Origin: an uncultured Gammaproteobacteria bacterium
GTDB lineage: Bacteria; Pseudomonadota; Gammaproteobacteria; Steroidobacterales; GCA-2729495
Reading direction: 5' to 3'
DNA: 64,000 nucleotides
Assembly: GCA_937921935.1 (NCBI GenBank)
Contig: CAKZWQ010000026.1
Span: 41,005 to 105,004 of the forward strand
Shown here: positions 1-9,365 of the stretch, one piece after another
How positions within the stretch are numbered: the stretch's first letter is position 1
How the letters are laid out: every line of letters begins with the position of its first letter
Position numbers and translations under genes: made by a program
The notes under the pieces: model-generated
Told to the model about the DNA's origin: nothing
Database searches by the model: none
The model's input: only the letters and a program-made list of their open reading frames with translations

Positions 1-116
1 TGCCGCGCATCTGCTCCGGCAATATCCGTGGCTTTTACACTATGGCCTTCGTTGCGCAACGCCTTTGCGACTGCAGCGCCAATAAACCCATAGCCTCCGG
101 TAATAGCTATTCTCAT
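1..116 (-). CDS. NAD-dependent epimerase/dehydratase, N-terminal fragment
   Basis: The reverse strand opens with an ATG at 116 and stays open to the window edge, giving about 38 residues. The start reads MRIAITGGYGFIGAAVAKAL, with the GxxGxxG dinucleotide-binding loop of the short-chain epimerase/dehydratase (extended SDR) family, and an acidic residue (TD) ends the second strand as in NAD binders. In a polysaccharide locus such enzymes make or modify nucleotide sugars. The rest of the gene lies outside the window, so the substrate cannot be judged. It is 41 bases downstream of the glycerophosphotransferase-like gene and probably in the same transcript. Confidence 0.8.
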   Translation of the reverse strand, partial: MRIAITGGYGFIGAAVAKALRNEGHSVKATDIAGADAR

Positions 117-157
117 TTTAAAATTTCTCCGCCGATGGGCTCTTTCTGGCCCCTAAC

Positions 158-1393
158 CTAAAGCTTCTCTTTTTGCGCGAAGCGTTGATGTATTACTGAA
201 TAAGTTCTTTGGCAGGACTCAGCATCCCGATATTGATGAAATCTGTCCAGAGCCCGATCATACTCTAGCTTCCACGCGGCATTGCCTTTCGCGATGGCCG
301 TCTGCAGTGCCGTCTTCAGCTCCGCAATATTTCGTGTACGCGGCCCGGGGCGAATTTCATCAAAATCGTAGTAAAAGCTCCGTGAGTGTTGCTGAAATTC
401 ATCCATGTCCGGGGTAAATAGAATTACCGGGCTGCCAGTGAGGATGAAATCGAAAGGCGCGCTCGAATAATCGCTGATCAAGCCATCTACTAGTGTGTAG
501 AGCGATTGAGCATCTACTCTTGGGTCAACGTAATGAAAATTGTCTGAATGACCTGCCCGACGGTATTTATTTCTCTCCCCGTCGACAAAGTGCAGTTTGA
601 TCAGCAATAGCAGATCCAGGTCTTCGGCAATGCTTTCCATCTCTGCCAGCGGCAGCTGCGTTCCACTGGCGTCATCTCTGAAGGTTGGCATGTAAAGCCA
701 CACAGGCTTTCCGGCATCTCTGCCCTGCCTTATCGTTGCCTCCAGATCACTGGCGATCTTTTCATTTCGTCGAGAGACCAGCCGATCATTTCTGGGAAAG
801 CCCGTAATGACTATCCGATCATCGCTGATACCGAAATTGTCCTTGCCTTGTATCGCATGATCGGCGGAGGTCGCTATGCACAGGGTTGGCTTGACGCTAT
901 GCCAGGGGATCAGCAGCCACCAGAAAAATTGCTGGAGCGGATTGCCTTTGAAAAGCTTATACAGCCGGTGGTTCGGGTTATCGATTGTGCGCTCAATCTT
1001 TTTGATGCCGATACCGTGGCGGAGCAGTACCTTATTGGCCCCACGCGACAGCCAGTGATTGATGTCCTTGGTAAGGCCGTCATAAATCAGTACGCCAGAG
1101 CGTGAGACCGCTCGCAATCCCGCCAGGGACCATGCGAGGTAGGCCTCGTGGCCACCGGCTCGCAGCTGATCAACAATGCTGGGATCGTGGGTAATCCAGA
1201 TCGGAGTGATATCAGATTGCGGCAGGGAGGCCGTATATTCGAACAATGCGGCCGAATTATCGGCAAATCGCTGTCCGCTCCAGCTGCCGAATACCCAGAT
1301 CTTCGGGTCGCGCCGGAACAGACCGGATATCCCATAGAGAAGAAATAGAAATGGCCGGGCAATCAGGCCAAGAATTTTCCTGGCATTAGGCAT
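158..1393 (-). CDS. CDP-glycerol glycerophosphotransferase family protein (TagB/TagF-like)
   Basis: 411 residues. The pattern matches the Glyphos_transf family, which moves a polyol-phosphate from a CDP donor onto a lipid-linked or glycan acceptor: an HGIG motif near 126-129, TGFPRND at 197-203, YMPTFRD at 234-240, KLHF near 266 and SDYSSAPFDF at 307-316. A hydrophobic stretch near 12-25 suggests membrane association. The gene overlaps the lactonase gene upstream by 8 bases, so the two are likely co-transcribed. In Gram-negatives these enzymes usually decorate surface glycans with glycerol- or ribitol-phosphate; the actual donor here is unknown. The family call is firm, the substrate is not. 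Confidence 0.85.
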   Translation of the reverse strand: MPNARKILGLIARPFLFLLYGISGLFRRDPKIWVFGSWSGQRFADNSAALFEYTASLPQSDITPIWITHDPSIVDQLRAGGHEAYLAWSLAGLRAVSRSGVLIYDGLTKDINHWLSRGANKVLLRHGIGIKKIERTIDNPNHRLYKLFKGNPLQQFFWWLLIPWHSVKPTLCIATSADHAIQGKDNFGISDDRIVITGFPRNDRLVSRRNEKIASDLEATIRQGRDAGKPVWLYMPTFRDDASGTQLPLAEMESIAEDLDLLLLIKLHFVDGERNKYRRAGHSDNFHYVDPRVDAQSLYTLVDGLISDYSSAPFDFILTGSPVILFTPDMDEFQQHSRSFYYDFDEIRPGPRTRNIAELKTALQTAIAKGNAAWKLEYDRALDRFHQYRDAESCQRTYSVIHQRFAQKEKL

Positions 1394-2333
1394 GGGCAGA
1401 GGCTCGCTGAGTAAAGGTCACGCCTGGCCACGGTGTGCGAAATCGATACAGCGATGTGCGCGCACAGATGAAGAGATCCCGGCCATCGTCGCCTCCGAAC
1501 TCAAGATTGGCCGGCCGCTCGGGGAGGGGAAGCTGTCCCAGGTGACTGCCATCAGCGCGAAAAATCTCAACGCCATTCAGACCGGCAATCCAGATGTTTC
1601 CCTGGATATCCAGCCGAATACCATCGGGCCTTGGCGTCTCGCAAAATGTTACGGCTTGATTCTGTTTGCTGTCGCCAGTGAGCTGCAGGACACCGATTTG
1701 TCCTGCCTCCGTATCAGCAACAAAAAGCTTCTTCTCATCGGCTGAAAGTGCGAGTCCATTGGGTTTGATGAACTCGCTGGAGACCAGTTTCAGCTGTCCA
1801 TCAGGGCTTAGCTGGAAAACTCCCTGGAAGGGCAGTTCCCGTTCCTCATCTTTGACGCCATAAGGCGGGTCTGTGAACCAGACACTGCCATCCGAGCTGA
1901 CGACAAGATCATTTGGGCTATTAAGACGTTTACCCTGGTAATGACTTATAAGGGTTCCTGGGCGTCCATCCGAGTCTACCCTTGCTACGCGACGACCTCC
2001 GTGTTCACAGCAAACGAGCCCTATGCCCAGGTCGAAAAAATTGCCGTTGGCTTGCCCGTTATCGCCTCGGAAGACAGTACAGTCTCCATCGGCGAAACAA
2101 TAGGTTTTGCTGACGGGAATGTCATTGAATAGCAACGTGCCACACTTGTCGTTGCTTTCAAGCTGTTTTGATGCCTGCGGTATCCAGACAGGGCCCTCAA
2201 CAAACTCAAAGCCCGTTGCCAGGCGTTCCAGAGCCTGTGAGCTTCTCCATGAGCGCCATTCGAATGAGTCGGCGGGGCTTATACAGGGCTCACTGGCGCC
2301 TTCAGGCAATTTCTCGGCCTTTTCACATAACAT
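1386..2333 (-). CDS. SMP-30/gluconolactonase/LRE family protein
   Basis: 315 residues with the six-bladed propeller signatures of the SMP-30 family: FVEGPVW near residue 44 (metal-binding Glu), RLNSPNDLVV near 136, a GSVWFTDPPYG blade near 149, and PNGLALSADEKKLFVADTEAG with the expected catalytic Asp. These enzymes are metal-dependent lactonases that open sugar lactones such as gluconolactone. No signal peptide is visible, so it is probably cytoplasmic. It ends inside the glycerophosphotransferase-like gene and starts opposite the initiating sugar transferase, sharing a 119-base AT-rich divergent region. Its link to the polysaccharide locus may be metabolic (sugar supply) or only positional. 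Confidence 0.85.
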   Translation of the reverse strand: MLCEKAEKLPEGASEPCISPADSFEWRSWRSSQALERLATGFEFVEGPVWIPQASKQLESNDKCGTLLFNDIPVSKTYCFADGDCTVFRGDNGQANGNFFDLGIGLVCCEHGGRRVARVDSDGRPGTLISHYQGKRLNSPNDLVVSSDGSVWFTDPPYGVKDEERELPFQGVFQLSPDGQLKLVSSEFIKPNGLALSADEKKLFVADTEAGQIGVLQLTGDSKQNQAVTFCETPRPDGIRLDIQGNIWIAGLNGVEIFRADGSHLGQLPLPERPANLEFGGDDGRDLFICARTSLYRFRTPWPGVTFTQRASAHA

Positions 2334-2420
2334 TATGTTTTAATTATCGTTATTTATATGAATGGTGTTATCTTATAGAATCTAAAGACAAAACCCCAGC
2401 CCCTCGCTAGAGTATTTTCG

Positions 2421-2435
2421 CAGGGGGCGTAGCCC
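2421..2435 (+). promoter_or_regulatory. ops/JUMPstart-like element
   Basis: CAGGGGGCGTAGCCC sits 17 bases before the start codon of the initiating sugar transferase. It differs from the tail of the enterobacterial JUMPstart element (CAGGGGCGGTAGCG) mainly by a swapped GC pair in the middle. The ops part recruits RfaH in leaders of long polysaccharide operons. It lies in the AT-rich divergent region 2334-2452. The match is imperfect and the transcript here seems to hold one gene, so this is only a candidate. Confidence 0.3.
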
Positions 2436-2452
2436 AAAAAAATTAACTAGAA

Positions 2453-3919
2453 ATGGCTATAAAAACTGAAGCAGTTAAAAGCGCTACCCCAGGTATTCAC
2501 GCCAGTGACGCTGCCCTGTCCACACGTCTTGTTGCTTCCGTGTGTGCGTTCATGGATGCCATACAGATTATTGGCTCCGGGCTGCTGATTTTCCTCTTTT
2601 ATGTCGCGCCAGATGACCCGGGGAAATCTTCAATCTACCTGGTCACTATCGGATTGGTCGCTTTGCTTAGCTTGCAGGCGTTTCAGTTAGGTGGTCTCTA
2701 CCGTTTTACCAGTATTACTGCACCGATCAATCATGTTTTTCGCCTTGGGATTACCGTGGCCGTGATTCTCATGGTGATGCTGGTTGTAGGCTTTGCGTTG
2801 AAAATCTCCGACCAGTTTTCCCGAATCTGGCTGTTTAGCTGGTTCCTGAGCATGCTGATTTTGCTGATCGGCGAGAGGTTTGCCCTTGCTGCCATGGTTC
2901 GGCGCTTTGCCGAGACGGGTCGCATGGGCCGAAATATTCTTATTTACGGGGCCGGCGACCATGCGGAACAGTTAATAAAGCACCTGGATGACCTGAACGA
3001 GCCCTGGAACAACATTGTGGGTGTTTTCGATGATCGCAATCTCCAACGCGTGGGCCATGACATACGTGGTTATCCCATGCTGGGAGGGCTGGAGGAATTA
3101 CTGCATTGGGCGCGTAAACATCGGGCCGACGATATCCTTGTTGCCATACCCTGGGGAGCTCAGGACCGGATTCTTGAGCTGCTTAGCCAGGTTTCCTCGC
3201 TCCCTGCGAATGTTCGACTGAGTCCGGAGTTTGTAGGCACCAAGCTGCTGCATCGCCAGATCAGTCATCATTACGACGTGCCAATGCTCACCGTTCTCGA
3301 TAAGCCTTTGGACGGGCTTGCAGTGCTAAGCAAGCTGATTGTCGATTATGGCTTTGGTGCTGTGGGCTTCCTGCTTGCGCTTCCGACGATGGCTTTAATA
3401 GCCATCGCTATCAAACTGGAGAGTCCCGGGCCCGTTCTTTTCAGGCAAAAGCGCTATGGTTTCAACAATCAGCTCATTGATGTACTGAAGTTTCGCACCA
3501 TGTACATTGATCAGCAGGACGCAGACGCCGAAAAATTGACCGAGCGAGATGATCCGCGTGTGACCCGGGTTGGGGCGATTCTCAGGCGCTTTAGCCTGGA
3601 TGAGCTGCCCCAGTTGATTAATGTACTGCGCGGCGAAATGTCGGTCGTCGGCCCACGGCCCCACGCGATAAGAGCCAAAGCGGGAGGCCGCCTGTATGAG
3701 GAAGTAGTCGACGAGTATGCAGTACGGCACAAGGTAAAGCCTGGTATTACCGGCTGGGCGCAGGTTAACGGCTGGCGTGGTAATACAGAAACGGAACAGG
3801 ATATCCGCGGCAGGGTGGAGCACGATCTTTATTACATTGAAAACTGGTCGTTGATGCTGGACCTGAACATTATTGTCCGAACGTTCTTTACAGTTTTGGG
3901 CGGCCGCAATAGCTTCTAG
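2453..3919 (+). CDS. Undecaprenyl-phosphate sugar phosphotransferase (WcaJ-like initiating transferase)
   Basis: 488 residues. It has several N-terminal membrane helices (about 28-125), then a nucleotide-binding-like domain with IYGAGDHAEQ near 163, a further helix near 295-325, and the C-terminal bacterial sugar transferase domain: KFRTMY, RRFSLDELPQL, MSVVGPRPH and KPGITGWAQVNGWRG. This is the polyprenyl glycosylphosphotransferase layout. It puts the first sugar-1-phosphate onto undecaprenyl phosphate at the inner face of the membrane and so starts repeat-unit assembly. The most common substrate in this subfamily is UDP-glucose. It is convergent with the GT4 gene. No strong ribosome site precedes the ATG. 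Confidence 0.93.
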   Translation: MAIKTEAVKSATPGIHASDAALSTRLVASVCAFMDAIQIIGSGLLIFLFYVAPDDPGKSSIYLVTIGLVALLSLQAFQLGGLYRFTSITAPINHVFRLGITVAVILMVMLVVGFALKISDQFSRIWLFSWFLSMLILLIGERFALAAMVRRFAETGRMGRNILIYGAGDHAEQLIKHLDDLNEPWNNIVGVFDDRNLQRVGHDIRGYPMLGGLEELLHWARKHRADDILVAIPWGAQDRILELLSQVSSLPANVRLSPEFVGTKLLHRQISHHYDVPMLTVLDKPLDGLAVLSKLIVDYGFGAVGFLLALPTMALIAIAIKLESPGPVLFRQKRYGFNNQLIDVLKFRTMYIDQQDADAEKLTERDDPRVTRVGAILRRFSLDELPQLINVLRGEMSVVGPRPHAIRAKAGGRLYEEVVDEYAVRHKVKPGITGWAQVNGWRGNTETEQDIRGRVEHDLYYIENWSLMLDLNIIVRTFFTVLGGRNSF

Positions 3920-3929
3920 GCCTAAGGCA

Positions 3930-5234
3930 TCAACTTGTGGCGTTTTTCCTTTTGATCGCGTCGATATACACGCCCAGTATCTGATCAACCATTGCTTCCG
4001 CGGTCATTGGCGCAGCCCGCAGCGCTGATCGTGCGCCCATTTCTTTTCGCAGCTCGGTGTTTCCCGCCAGGGTCGCAAGTCTGGAGGCCATTTCAGACAG
4101 ATCATCCTGCTTGACGATAAAGCCCGTCTGGCCGTCTTCGACCATGGCCGAAGCGCCGCCAACCTCTGTCATGACAATGGGCAGTCTGCAGGAGGCGGCC
4201 TCAAGCAGAACATAGGGGAACCCTTCATAGCGGCTGCTCAGGGCAAAAATATCGAAAGCGGGCATCAGGGCAAGGCCATCCTCGGCGCCCGCAAAGATCA
4301 CTCGTCTGGAGATCCCCAGGTTACAGGCAAGATCCTCTGCAGCCTTGCGATCCGGGCCGTCACCGATAATGACCAAGGCCAGTTTTGCCTGGCCTGGCGC
4401 AATCATGGCGAAGGCTCTGATGAGTCGGTCAAAGGCCTTTTGGTGGCCGAGCCTGCCGACGGTCCCGATGACTATCAGATCGTCCTTGAGCCGAAGGTAA
4501 TTTCGCGCCCAGTGGCGATCCAGCGATCTCGGCTCCTTGCCTTCCAGCGAGATCCCATTGTGTACAACAGTCAGAGTCTGTGCGGGGATTCCGCAAAGCA
4601 TTGCGTGAGTTCGCTCTTCCTCAGAAACGCAGAGGATCTGGTCGGAATACTTTCCCAGATAGCGCTCAATTGCTGCGTACAGCGCGCTTTTGGCGAATCC
4701 AAGTTCAGGATCCAGGGTCACCATTGCATGGGGTGTATAAAAACAGCAACCCGTAAGTCCGCGGTGCGCGAGCCGAAGCAGAGCGCCCGCTTTGGAGCTG
4801 TGACCATGAAGGATATCAAAGGGGCCATTTTCCTTGATGAGCTGACGTAATTGGCGAACGCTATTAATGTCCCCAAGGCCCGGGTTCCGGCTCATTGGCA
4901 GCTGCAGCAGTTCAATGCCATGCATATTTTCAACGGCAGTCCGAAAGGAACCCTCCGCACGATCCGGCGAGTAGACCAGGCACACGTTGTGATTTCTCTT
5001 TATCAGGCCCTCGGCCAGGTCAATCACGTGTCTCCCGGTTCCACCGCCGGCGGCTTCCAGCACGAGCAAAACTCTCAGGCGCTGCTTCGTTGCCAGGGGG
5101 AGCTTCGGGTCATTGGAATGGAGTGCGGCAAATCGCGGCCTGGACAGCCCATCAGGATCTTCGGCCGGGCGTGCCTGAAGATCAGCCGGCGTAGTATTTT
5201 TCGAGGTTCCCAGCGTAGACACCCGAATCACCAT
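3930..5234 (-). CDS. GT4 family glycosyltransferase
   Basis: About 434 residues from the chosen ATG. The GT-B fold of family 4 shows as a glycine-rich first loop (LEAAGGGTGRHVIDLAEGL), HGHSSKAG, YTPHAM, a VVHNGI segment, GTVGRLGHQKAFDRLI, and the donor-binding SSRYEGFPYVLLEAASC with the EX7E arrangement. It would add a sugar from a nucleotide donor to the growing lipid-linked unit on the cytoplasmic face. The frame stays open to 5405, but starts that far upstream lie deep in the wzc-like gene. The 5234 ATG still overlaps that gene by 53 bases, and nearby GTG codons (5231, 5222) are equally possible. It is the last gene of the leftward cluster. Confidence 0.88.
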   Translation of the reverse strand: MVIRVSTLGTSKNTTPADLQARPAEDPDGLSRPRFAALHSNDPKLPLATKQRLRVLLVLEAAGGGTGRHVIDLAEGLIKRNHNVCLVYSPDRAEGSFRTAVENMHGIELLQLPMSRNPGLGDINSVRQLRQLIKENGPFDILHGHSSKAGALLRLAHRGLTGCCFYTPHAMVTLDPELGFAKSALYAAIERYLGKYSDQILCVSEEERTHAMLCGIPAQTLTVVHNGISLEGKEPRSLDRHWARNYLRLKDDLIVIGTVGRLGHQKAFDRLIRAFAMIAPGQAKLALVIIGDGPDRKAAEDLACNLGISRRVIFAGAEDGLALMPAFDIFALSSRYEGFPYVLLEAASCRLPIVMTEVGGASAMVEDGQTGFIVKQDDLSEMASRLATLAGNTELRKEMGARSALRAAPMTAEAMVDQILGVYIDAIKRKNATS

Positions 5235-7365
5235 AGCCGTATTGGGCATGCTTGCGAGCATCAACTGCCGAGAGCAAGGTCCCTGCGATAGGCACGCCCG
5301 TTGCATCCAGTTGTTGCACAGCAAGCCGCACTGTCTGCCGGCGAGTTTTGGCCCACCGCACGACGACAAATGCTGCATGGGCGTGTTTGGCGAGTATTCT
5401 GGCATCGGCCGCGGCCAAAATCGGCGGTGAATCGATGACGATCAGGTCGTATTCCCGGTCCAGCACATCCAGTAGTGCTTCGAGTTTGCTGGAGGCGAGC
5501 AAATTGGAAATATTTGGTGTAGGCCGTCCGGCCGGCAGCAGGGTCAGTCCCGACCACTCGCAAGTCTGCAAAGCATCGTCCAGCTGTGCATTGCCCATCA
5601 GCACGTCGGTCAGGCCAGGATCTCTGTTCAGGTTCAGCAGGCCATTGCAGGAAGGCCGGCGGGTATCTGCATCAATCAGCAGGACTCTTTCCCCGGCGGA
5701 ACTCTGAACAGAGGCCAGGCAGGTAGCTATCGTCGTTTTCCCTTCCTCGGGCACGGCAGAGCTGACCAGGATTCGCTGTGGTCGTCCTTCTGAATAGGCC
5801 AGACCGAGGGTCCAGTTCAAGGTGCGTATTGACTCAGCAAAGGCCGTGTTTGGGTGGCTGGCCACATAGCTGGGCAGGCTATCGAATTCCTTGGGTAATC
5901 CTGCTTTGGGGATGAAGCCTAGGCTGGGGATACCGGTTACTCGCTCAAGTTGTTCGCTGCTGCGGAAGCCTCCGTCCAGCAGCTCCAGAATCAGGATTAC
6001 CATCATTCCGATGATTGTTGCTGCAAGGAAGACCAGGCCAAGCGTAATCCCCGTCTGTGGGAAAGATGGTTCAATTGGGGTATCGGCAGGAGAGATAATC
6101 CGAGCATCCGGTTGTTGGAAATCTATATCTTCCTGGGAGATGGTTTCTTTCTGGCGAGCCAGCATTGTGGTAAGCAGAGAGCGTCCTGCATCCGCTTCTC
6201 GTTCCAGTGCTCGTAATTGAATTTCGTTTTGATTGGAATCCGCAGCCCGATTTTTTAGCGACCGGAGGCGTTCTTCAACGGCCCTTTCTCTGGCTTGAGC
6301 GGAACTCGCCTTGTTGCGCAGTCCGGCCACAATTTTTCGGACTTCTTCCTCAATACGAAGCTCGAGATTCTCGGCTTCTGCCCGAAGCTGGATCATTTTC
6401 GGGTGCTTGTCGCCATATTCAGAAGAAAGTTCAGCAACTCTCCGCTGAACTTCGGATTGCTGCTCTCGCAGTCGTTGAATCAGCGTCGAATCAAGAACGT
6501 CATTTGCGGTGGCCGCGCCACCGGAAGTCGCAAGTAGTCGGTCCACTAGTTGCAGCTCCACCTCCGCCTCCGCCCGATCTGTTTTTGCGATGATAAGCTG
6601 GCTGTTTAGCTCACCGAGTTCTTGCGCAGTCAGGGTGTAGCCCTGGCCCTCAAGCAGGCCAAACTCGCGCCTTGCTTCCTCCACTCGCTGTTCGGCGACT
6701 TCTACTTTCTCGCGCAGTTCATTGACTCTTTCACTCAACCAGCCGCTGGCGCGTTGCGTCCCTTCATACTTTGCCTCCAGTCGGGCAAGAATGTATTCCT
6801 CCACCAGCGCATTAGCTCCGAGTGCAGCCTTCTGAGGGCTCTCGGATGAAAAGCTAACGGTTATAACGCGCGATTTGTCCTGGGGGAGTACCGAAAGCCG
6901 TTTTAGAAATGCATCAACGACACCGGTGTACTCTAAATCCGGTGCAATGGCGTCGGGTTTCCGTTTGCCGGTATCCGGGTCTAATGCCGAGTTGAATTCA
7001 GGATCCTGGTCTAAAGCAAGTTTCTGGATGACCCTGTCAGCAAGTGCCCTGGAGGTAAGGACATAGGATTCACTCTTTACTGATTCAGCATCACCTGAAA
7101 GACCGCTGATTACGCTGTCAAACGTCGCGACCGATTGCTGCGGAGTCTCAATCAGTATCATGGTCTCCGCTGAATAGCGTGGCGTCACGATCATCAAGGC
7201 CACGGTAGCCAGAACGAGAGCGGGACCAATTATCCACAGCAGTACGTTCCTTCGCCGACTGATGACAGACAGGATTTCGCCCAGTCCAAGTCCGAGCTCC
7301 TCCTCCCCTGGCCCAAGCATATTCATGGATCTCCCGTCCCTGTTAGAGGCCAGACTATTAAGCAT
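5182..7365 (-). CDS. Polysaccharide co-polymerase with tyrosine autokinase domain (Wzc/BY-kinase)
   Basis: 727 residues. A Wzz-type domain is framed by two membrane helices (about 41-60 and 435-458) with a long coiled-coil periplasmic part between them. Then follows a cytoplasmic BY-kinase: Walker A PEEGKTT near 538, Walker A' LLIDADTRRPS, Walker B DLIVIDSPP. The C-terminus carries five tyrosines within the last 20 residues, the cluster that is autophosphorylated in this family. Such proteins control chain length and export together with the Wza channel. Its ATG shares one base with the stop of the export gene (TGATG), so the two are translationally coupled. Confidence 0.93.
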   Translation of the reverse strand: MLNSLASNRDGRSMNMLGPGEEELGLGLGEILSVISRRRNVLLWIIGPALVLATVALMIVTPRYSAETMILIETPQQSVATFDSVISGLSGDAESVKSESYVLTSRALADRVIQKLALDQDPEFNSALDPDTGKRKPDAIAPDLEYTGVVDAFLKRLSVLPQDKSRVITVSFSSESPQKAALGANALVEEYILARLEAKYEGTQRASGWLSERVNELREKVEVAEQRVEEARREFGLLEGQGYTLTAQELGELNSQLIIAKTDRAEAEVELQLVDRLLATSGGAATANDVLDSTLIQRLREQQSEVQRRVAELSSEYGDKHPKMIQLRAEAENLELRIEEEVRKIVAGLRNKASSAQARERAVEERLRSLKNRAADSNQNEIQLRALEREADAGRSLLTTMLARQKETISQEDIDFQQPDARIISPADTPIEPSFPQTGITLGLVFLAATIIGMMVILILELLDGGFRSSEQLERVTGIPSLGFIPKAGLPKEFDSLPSYVASHPNTAFAESIRTLNWTLGLAYSEGRPQRILVSSAVPEEGKTTIATCLASVQSSAGERVLLIDADTRRPSCNGLLNLNRDPGLTDVLMGNAQLDDALQTCEWSGLTLLPAGRPTPNISNLLASSKLEALLDVLDREYDLIVIDSPPILAAADARILAKHAHAAFVVVRWAKTRRQTVRLAVQQLDATGVPIAGTLLSAVDARKHAQYGYGDSGVYAGNLEKYYAG

Positions 7366-7925
7366 CAGAAGAATCTCTCTGGTACGTTGATAACGTCGCC
7401 TGGTTTTAACTGAGTATCAAACTCGACCTCAAGTTCCTTGGCGCCGTCGCTGGTTTCTCTGACGATTGTAATTCGTCCTTTACGTGCGCGATACGTAAAT
7501 CCGCCGGCCACGGCGACAGCGTTTACAACCGTCATACCCTTTACGAATGGATAACTGCCCGGCTGAGAGACTTCACCCATGACGTAATACGGGCGATAGC
7601 TCAGAACCTCCGTACTCACCCTGGGGTTCTTCAGGTAATCTGGTTTGAGAGCGTCTGTAATAGCCAGGCTTAGCTCCTTAGTGGTGCGATCCTTGGCCTT
7701 CATATCACCCACAAGGGGCAGGGATATTCCGCCATCGGCATCGACGGAGAATTCACCTGACAGGTCTTCGTGCCCATATACAGTCACACGAATCTGGTCC
7801 CCGACAGATAGCCTGTAGTCCCCGTTGTCAGTCTGAGCCGTCAGTAGCGGGGACCAAAGGAGGCAAAAAAGAAGTGGCAGGAAGTGAACTGGGCCCAGAC
7901 GATTTTTTGATTGCATGGTGTTCAT
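7365..7925 (-). CDS. Polysaccharide export protein (Wza-like, Poly_export/SLBB)
   Basis: 186 residues with an N-terminal signal peptide (hydrophobic core near 14-28, AQT cleavage region). The Poly_export domain begins YRLSVGDQIRVTVYGHEDLS, followed by an SLBB region (YYVMGEVSQPGSYPFVKGMT). A GAGG ribosome site lies 8-11 bases before the ATG at 7925. No lipobox cysteine is seen, and the protein is half the length of E. coli Wza, matching the shorter EpsA/GumB-type export proteins. It should form or line the outer-membrane exit for the polymer together with the barrel protein and the Wzc-like kinase, its direct neighbours. Confidence 0.9.
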   Translation of the reverse strand: MNTMQSKNRLGPVHFLPLLFCLLWSPLLTAQTDNGDYRLSVGDQIRVTVYGHEDLSGEFSVDADGGISLPLVGDMKAKDRTTKELSLAITDALKPDYLKNPRVSTEVLSYRPYYVMGEVSQPGSYPFVKGMTVVNAVAVAGGFTYRARKGRITIVRETSDGAKELEVEFDTQLKPGDVINVPERFF

Positions 7926-7938
7926 TCGATCCTCGTTC

Positions 7939-9219
7939 TCAGAGGCTGCCCGTCAGGCTCAGGAATACATCCTGTGCGGTATAGGTTCTGCCGCCGGCAG
8001 AGTCTGGAGATGTGTCCCGGTCGCGGAGGCGGTAACCCAGGTTGACCCGCAAATAGCGGTTCATTTTGTATTCACCGCCAATTTCCAGAAGCCAGATATC
8101 GTCCTCACGATCGATTCCTTCGAAATCTTCATTGGTGTATTCAAGATCGGCGCTGAGTATCAGATTGCGCGAAAGCTCGTGGTCGCCGCTTACCCCAAAA
8201 TTTGTTACGTCGATTCCGGATGCGCCTACAATTGTGGTGCTATCAACTGTTCTGCCACCGCTGAACTCAAGCGTGGTGAGCTGGGTGACGTTCCATGTAA
8301 TCGCGCCTCCGAAAGTGAGCCCATCTGCCTTATCGAACCTGTTGTCGTCATAGTCGCGCTCCAGGTACCCGGCATACACCTCGCCGAAAGTTTTTCCGGA
8401 CAGATCCAGCTGGGTTCCTCCGACAAACTCGAAAGCATCCGAGCTGCGCTCAAATCCATCGTTATCGAATTTCTGGTCGTAATCGATTTGATCGAAGCGA
8501 ACTTCAGCAAAAACTATATAGTCAGGATTAACCTTGTAGCCCGCTCTGAGTCCCAGCTCGGTTTTGTCGCGGTCTCGATCATCGTTATTAACTTTACCGG
8601 TATTCGTATCCGTATCGTCGTAGTCCAGTGCCCTGAATCCCGCATCGCCTTTGAGCATTATTCTGCCGGGCATGTAGGTGTAGGCGCCGGTAATGGCATC
8701 CACGGAATATTCAGTTAGCTCAGAGCCTCTGGCATCATCAACAGAGGTCCGATCTTCATGCAGTCGATAGTGCCACGCAGCTCCTTCGATCTGACTGTCT
8801 CTCAAGTCATAGCGCCCGTCTGTCCTGATACGATAATCATCGTATTCTTCTGAAAAATTGTCGCGATACCGTGCGCTATCTGCACCGCCGACTACGCTAA
8901 GACGGTGCCGGGACCAGTTCGAGCGAAGCTCCAGCTCCGGTGATACGACAGTACTCCGGTCTCCGGTTTCGATCTCGTCGTCGGCAAATATATTGTCGTC
9001 GTACCGCGCTGCAACACCAACGCTTGGAAACAAGGTGAATCCACCAAGGGGCAGGCCCTTGGCGTCGAATTCAGGTCTATCACGTGTTGCAACCGTCTCC
9101 GGCCTCTCAAGATCCTGTGCCTGCGCCGTCATAGCGGATGGAAGGCCAAACAGGTAAGCCAGCACACATGCGATGGCGGTGCCTAAGTGTCGTGTTCTTA
9201 GAGTGAGGTGCTGATCCAT
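7939..9219 (-). CDS. Outer-membrane beta-barrel protein of the polysaccharide locus (EpsL/BBP2-like)
   Basis: 426 residues. A signal peptide (start to about 34, ending AQAQD) is followed by alternating hydrophobic/polar strands rich in Asp, Tyr and Arg: FTLFPSVGVAARYDDNIF, repeated GYLERDYDDNRF-like strands, and a C-terminus ending in an aromatic-rich strand and FLSLTGSL. This is the look of the putative beta-barrel porin family found beside Wza/Wzc genes. An AGAAGG ribosome site precedes the ATG. The gene ends 13 bases before the export gene. Likely role: outer-membrane passage or secretion of the polymer; this is inferred from context. Confidence 0.8.
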   Translation of the reverse strand: MDQHLTLRTRHLGTAIACVLAYLFGLPSAMTAQAQDLERPETVATRDRPEFDAKGLPLGGFTLFPSVGVAARYDDNIFADDEIETGDRSTVVSPELELRSNWSRHRLSVVGGADSARYRDNFSEEYDDYRIRTDGRYDLRDSQIEGAAWHYRLHEDRTSVDDARGSELTEYSVDAITGAYTYMPGRIMLKGDAGFRALDYDDTDTNTGKVNNDDRDRDKTELGLRAGYKVNPDYIVFAEVRFDQIDYDQKFDNDGFERSSDAFEFVGGTQLDLSGKTFGEVYAGYLERDYDDNRFDKADGLTFGGAITWNVTQLTTLEFSGGRTVDSTTIVGASGIDVTNFGVSGDHELSRNLILSADLEYTNEDFEGIDREDDIWLLEIGGEYKMNRYLRVNLGYRLRDRDTSPDSAGGRTYTAQDVFLSLTGSL

Positions 9220-9365
9220 AGCCTTCTTGTTATTTTTTTGTCAGAACCCGGTTGGTCAACTCGTGGCCTGTGCCTGTGCTGTACCAGTGGCCACCAATCG
9301 GGCCTTTCGGACTCAGTGACTAATAGCAATCCTTGCTTTTCAATATCTTATCGTGTGTTTTGTAA

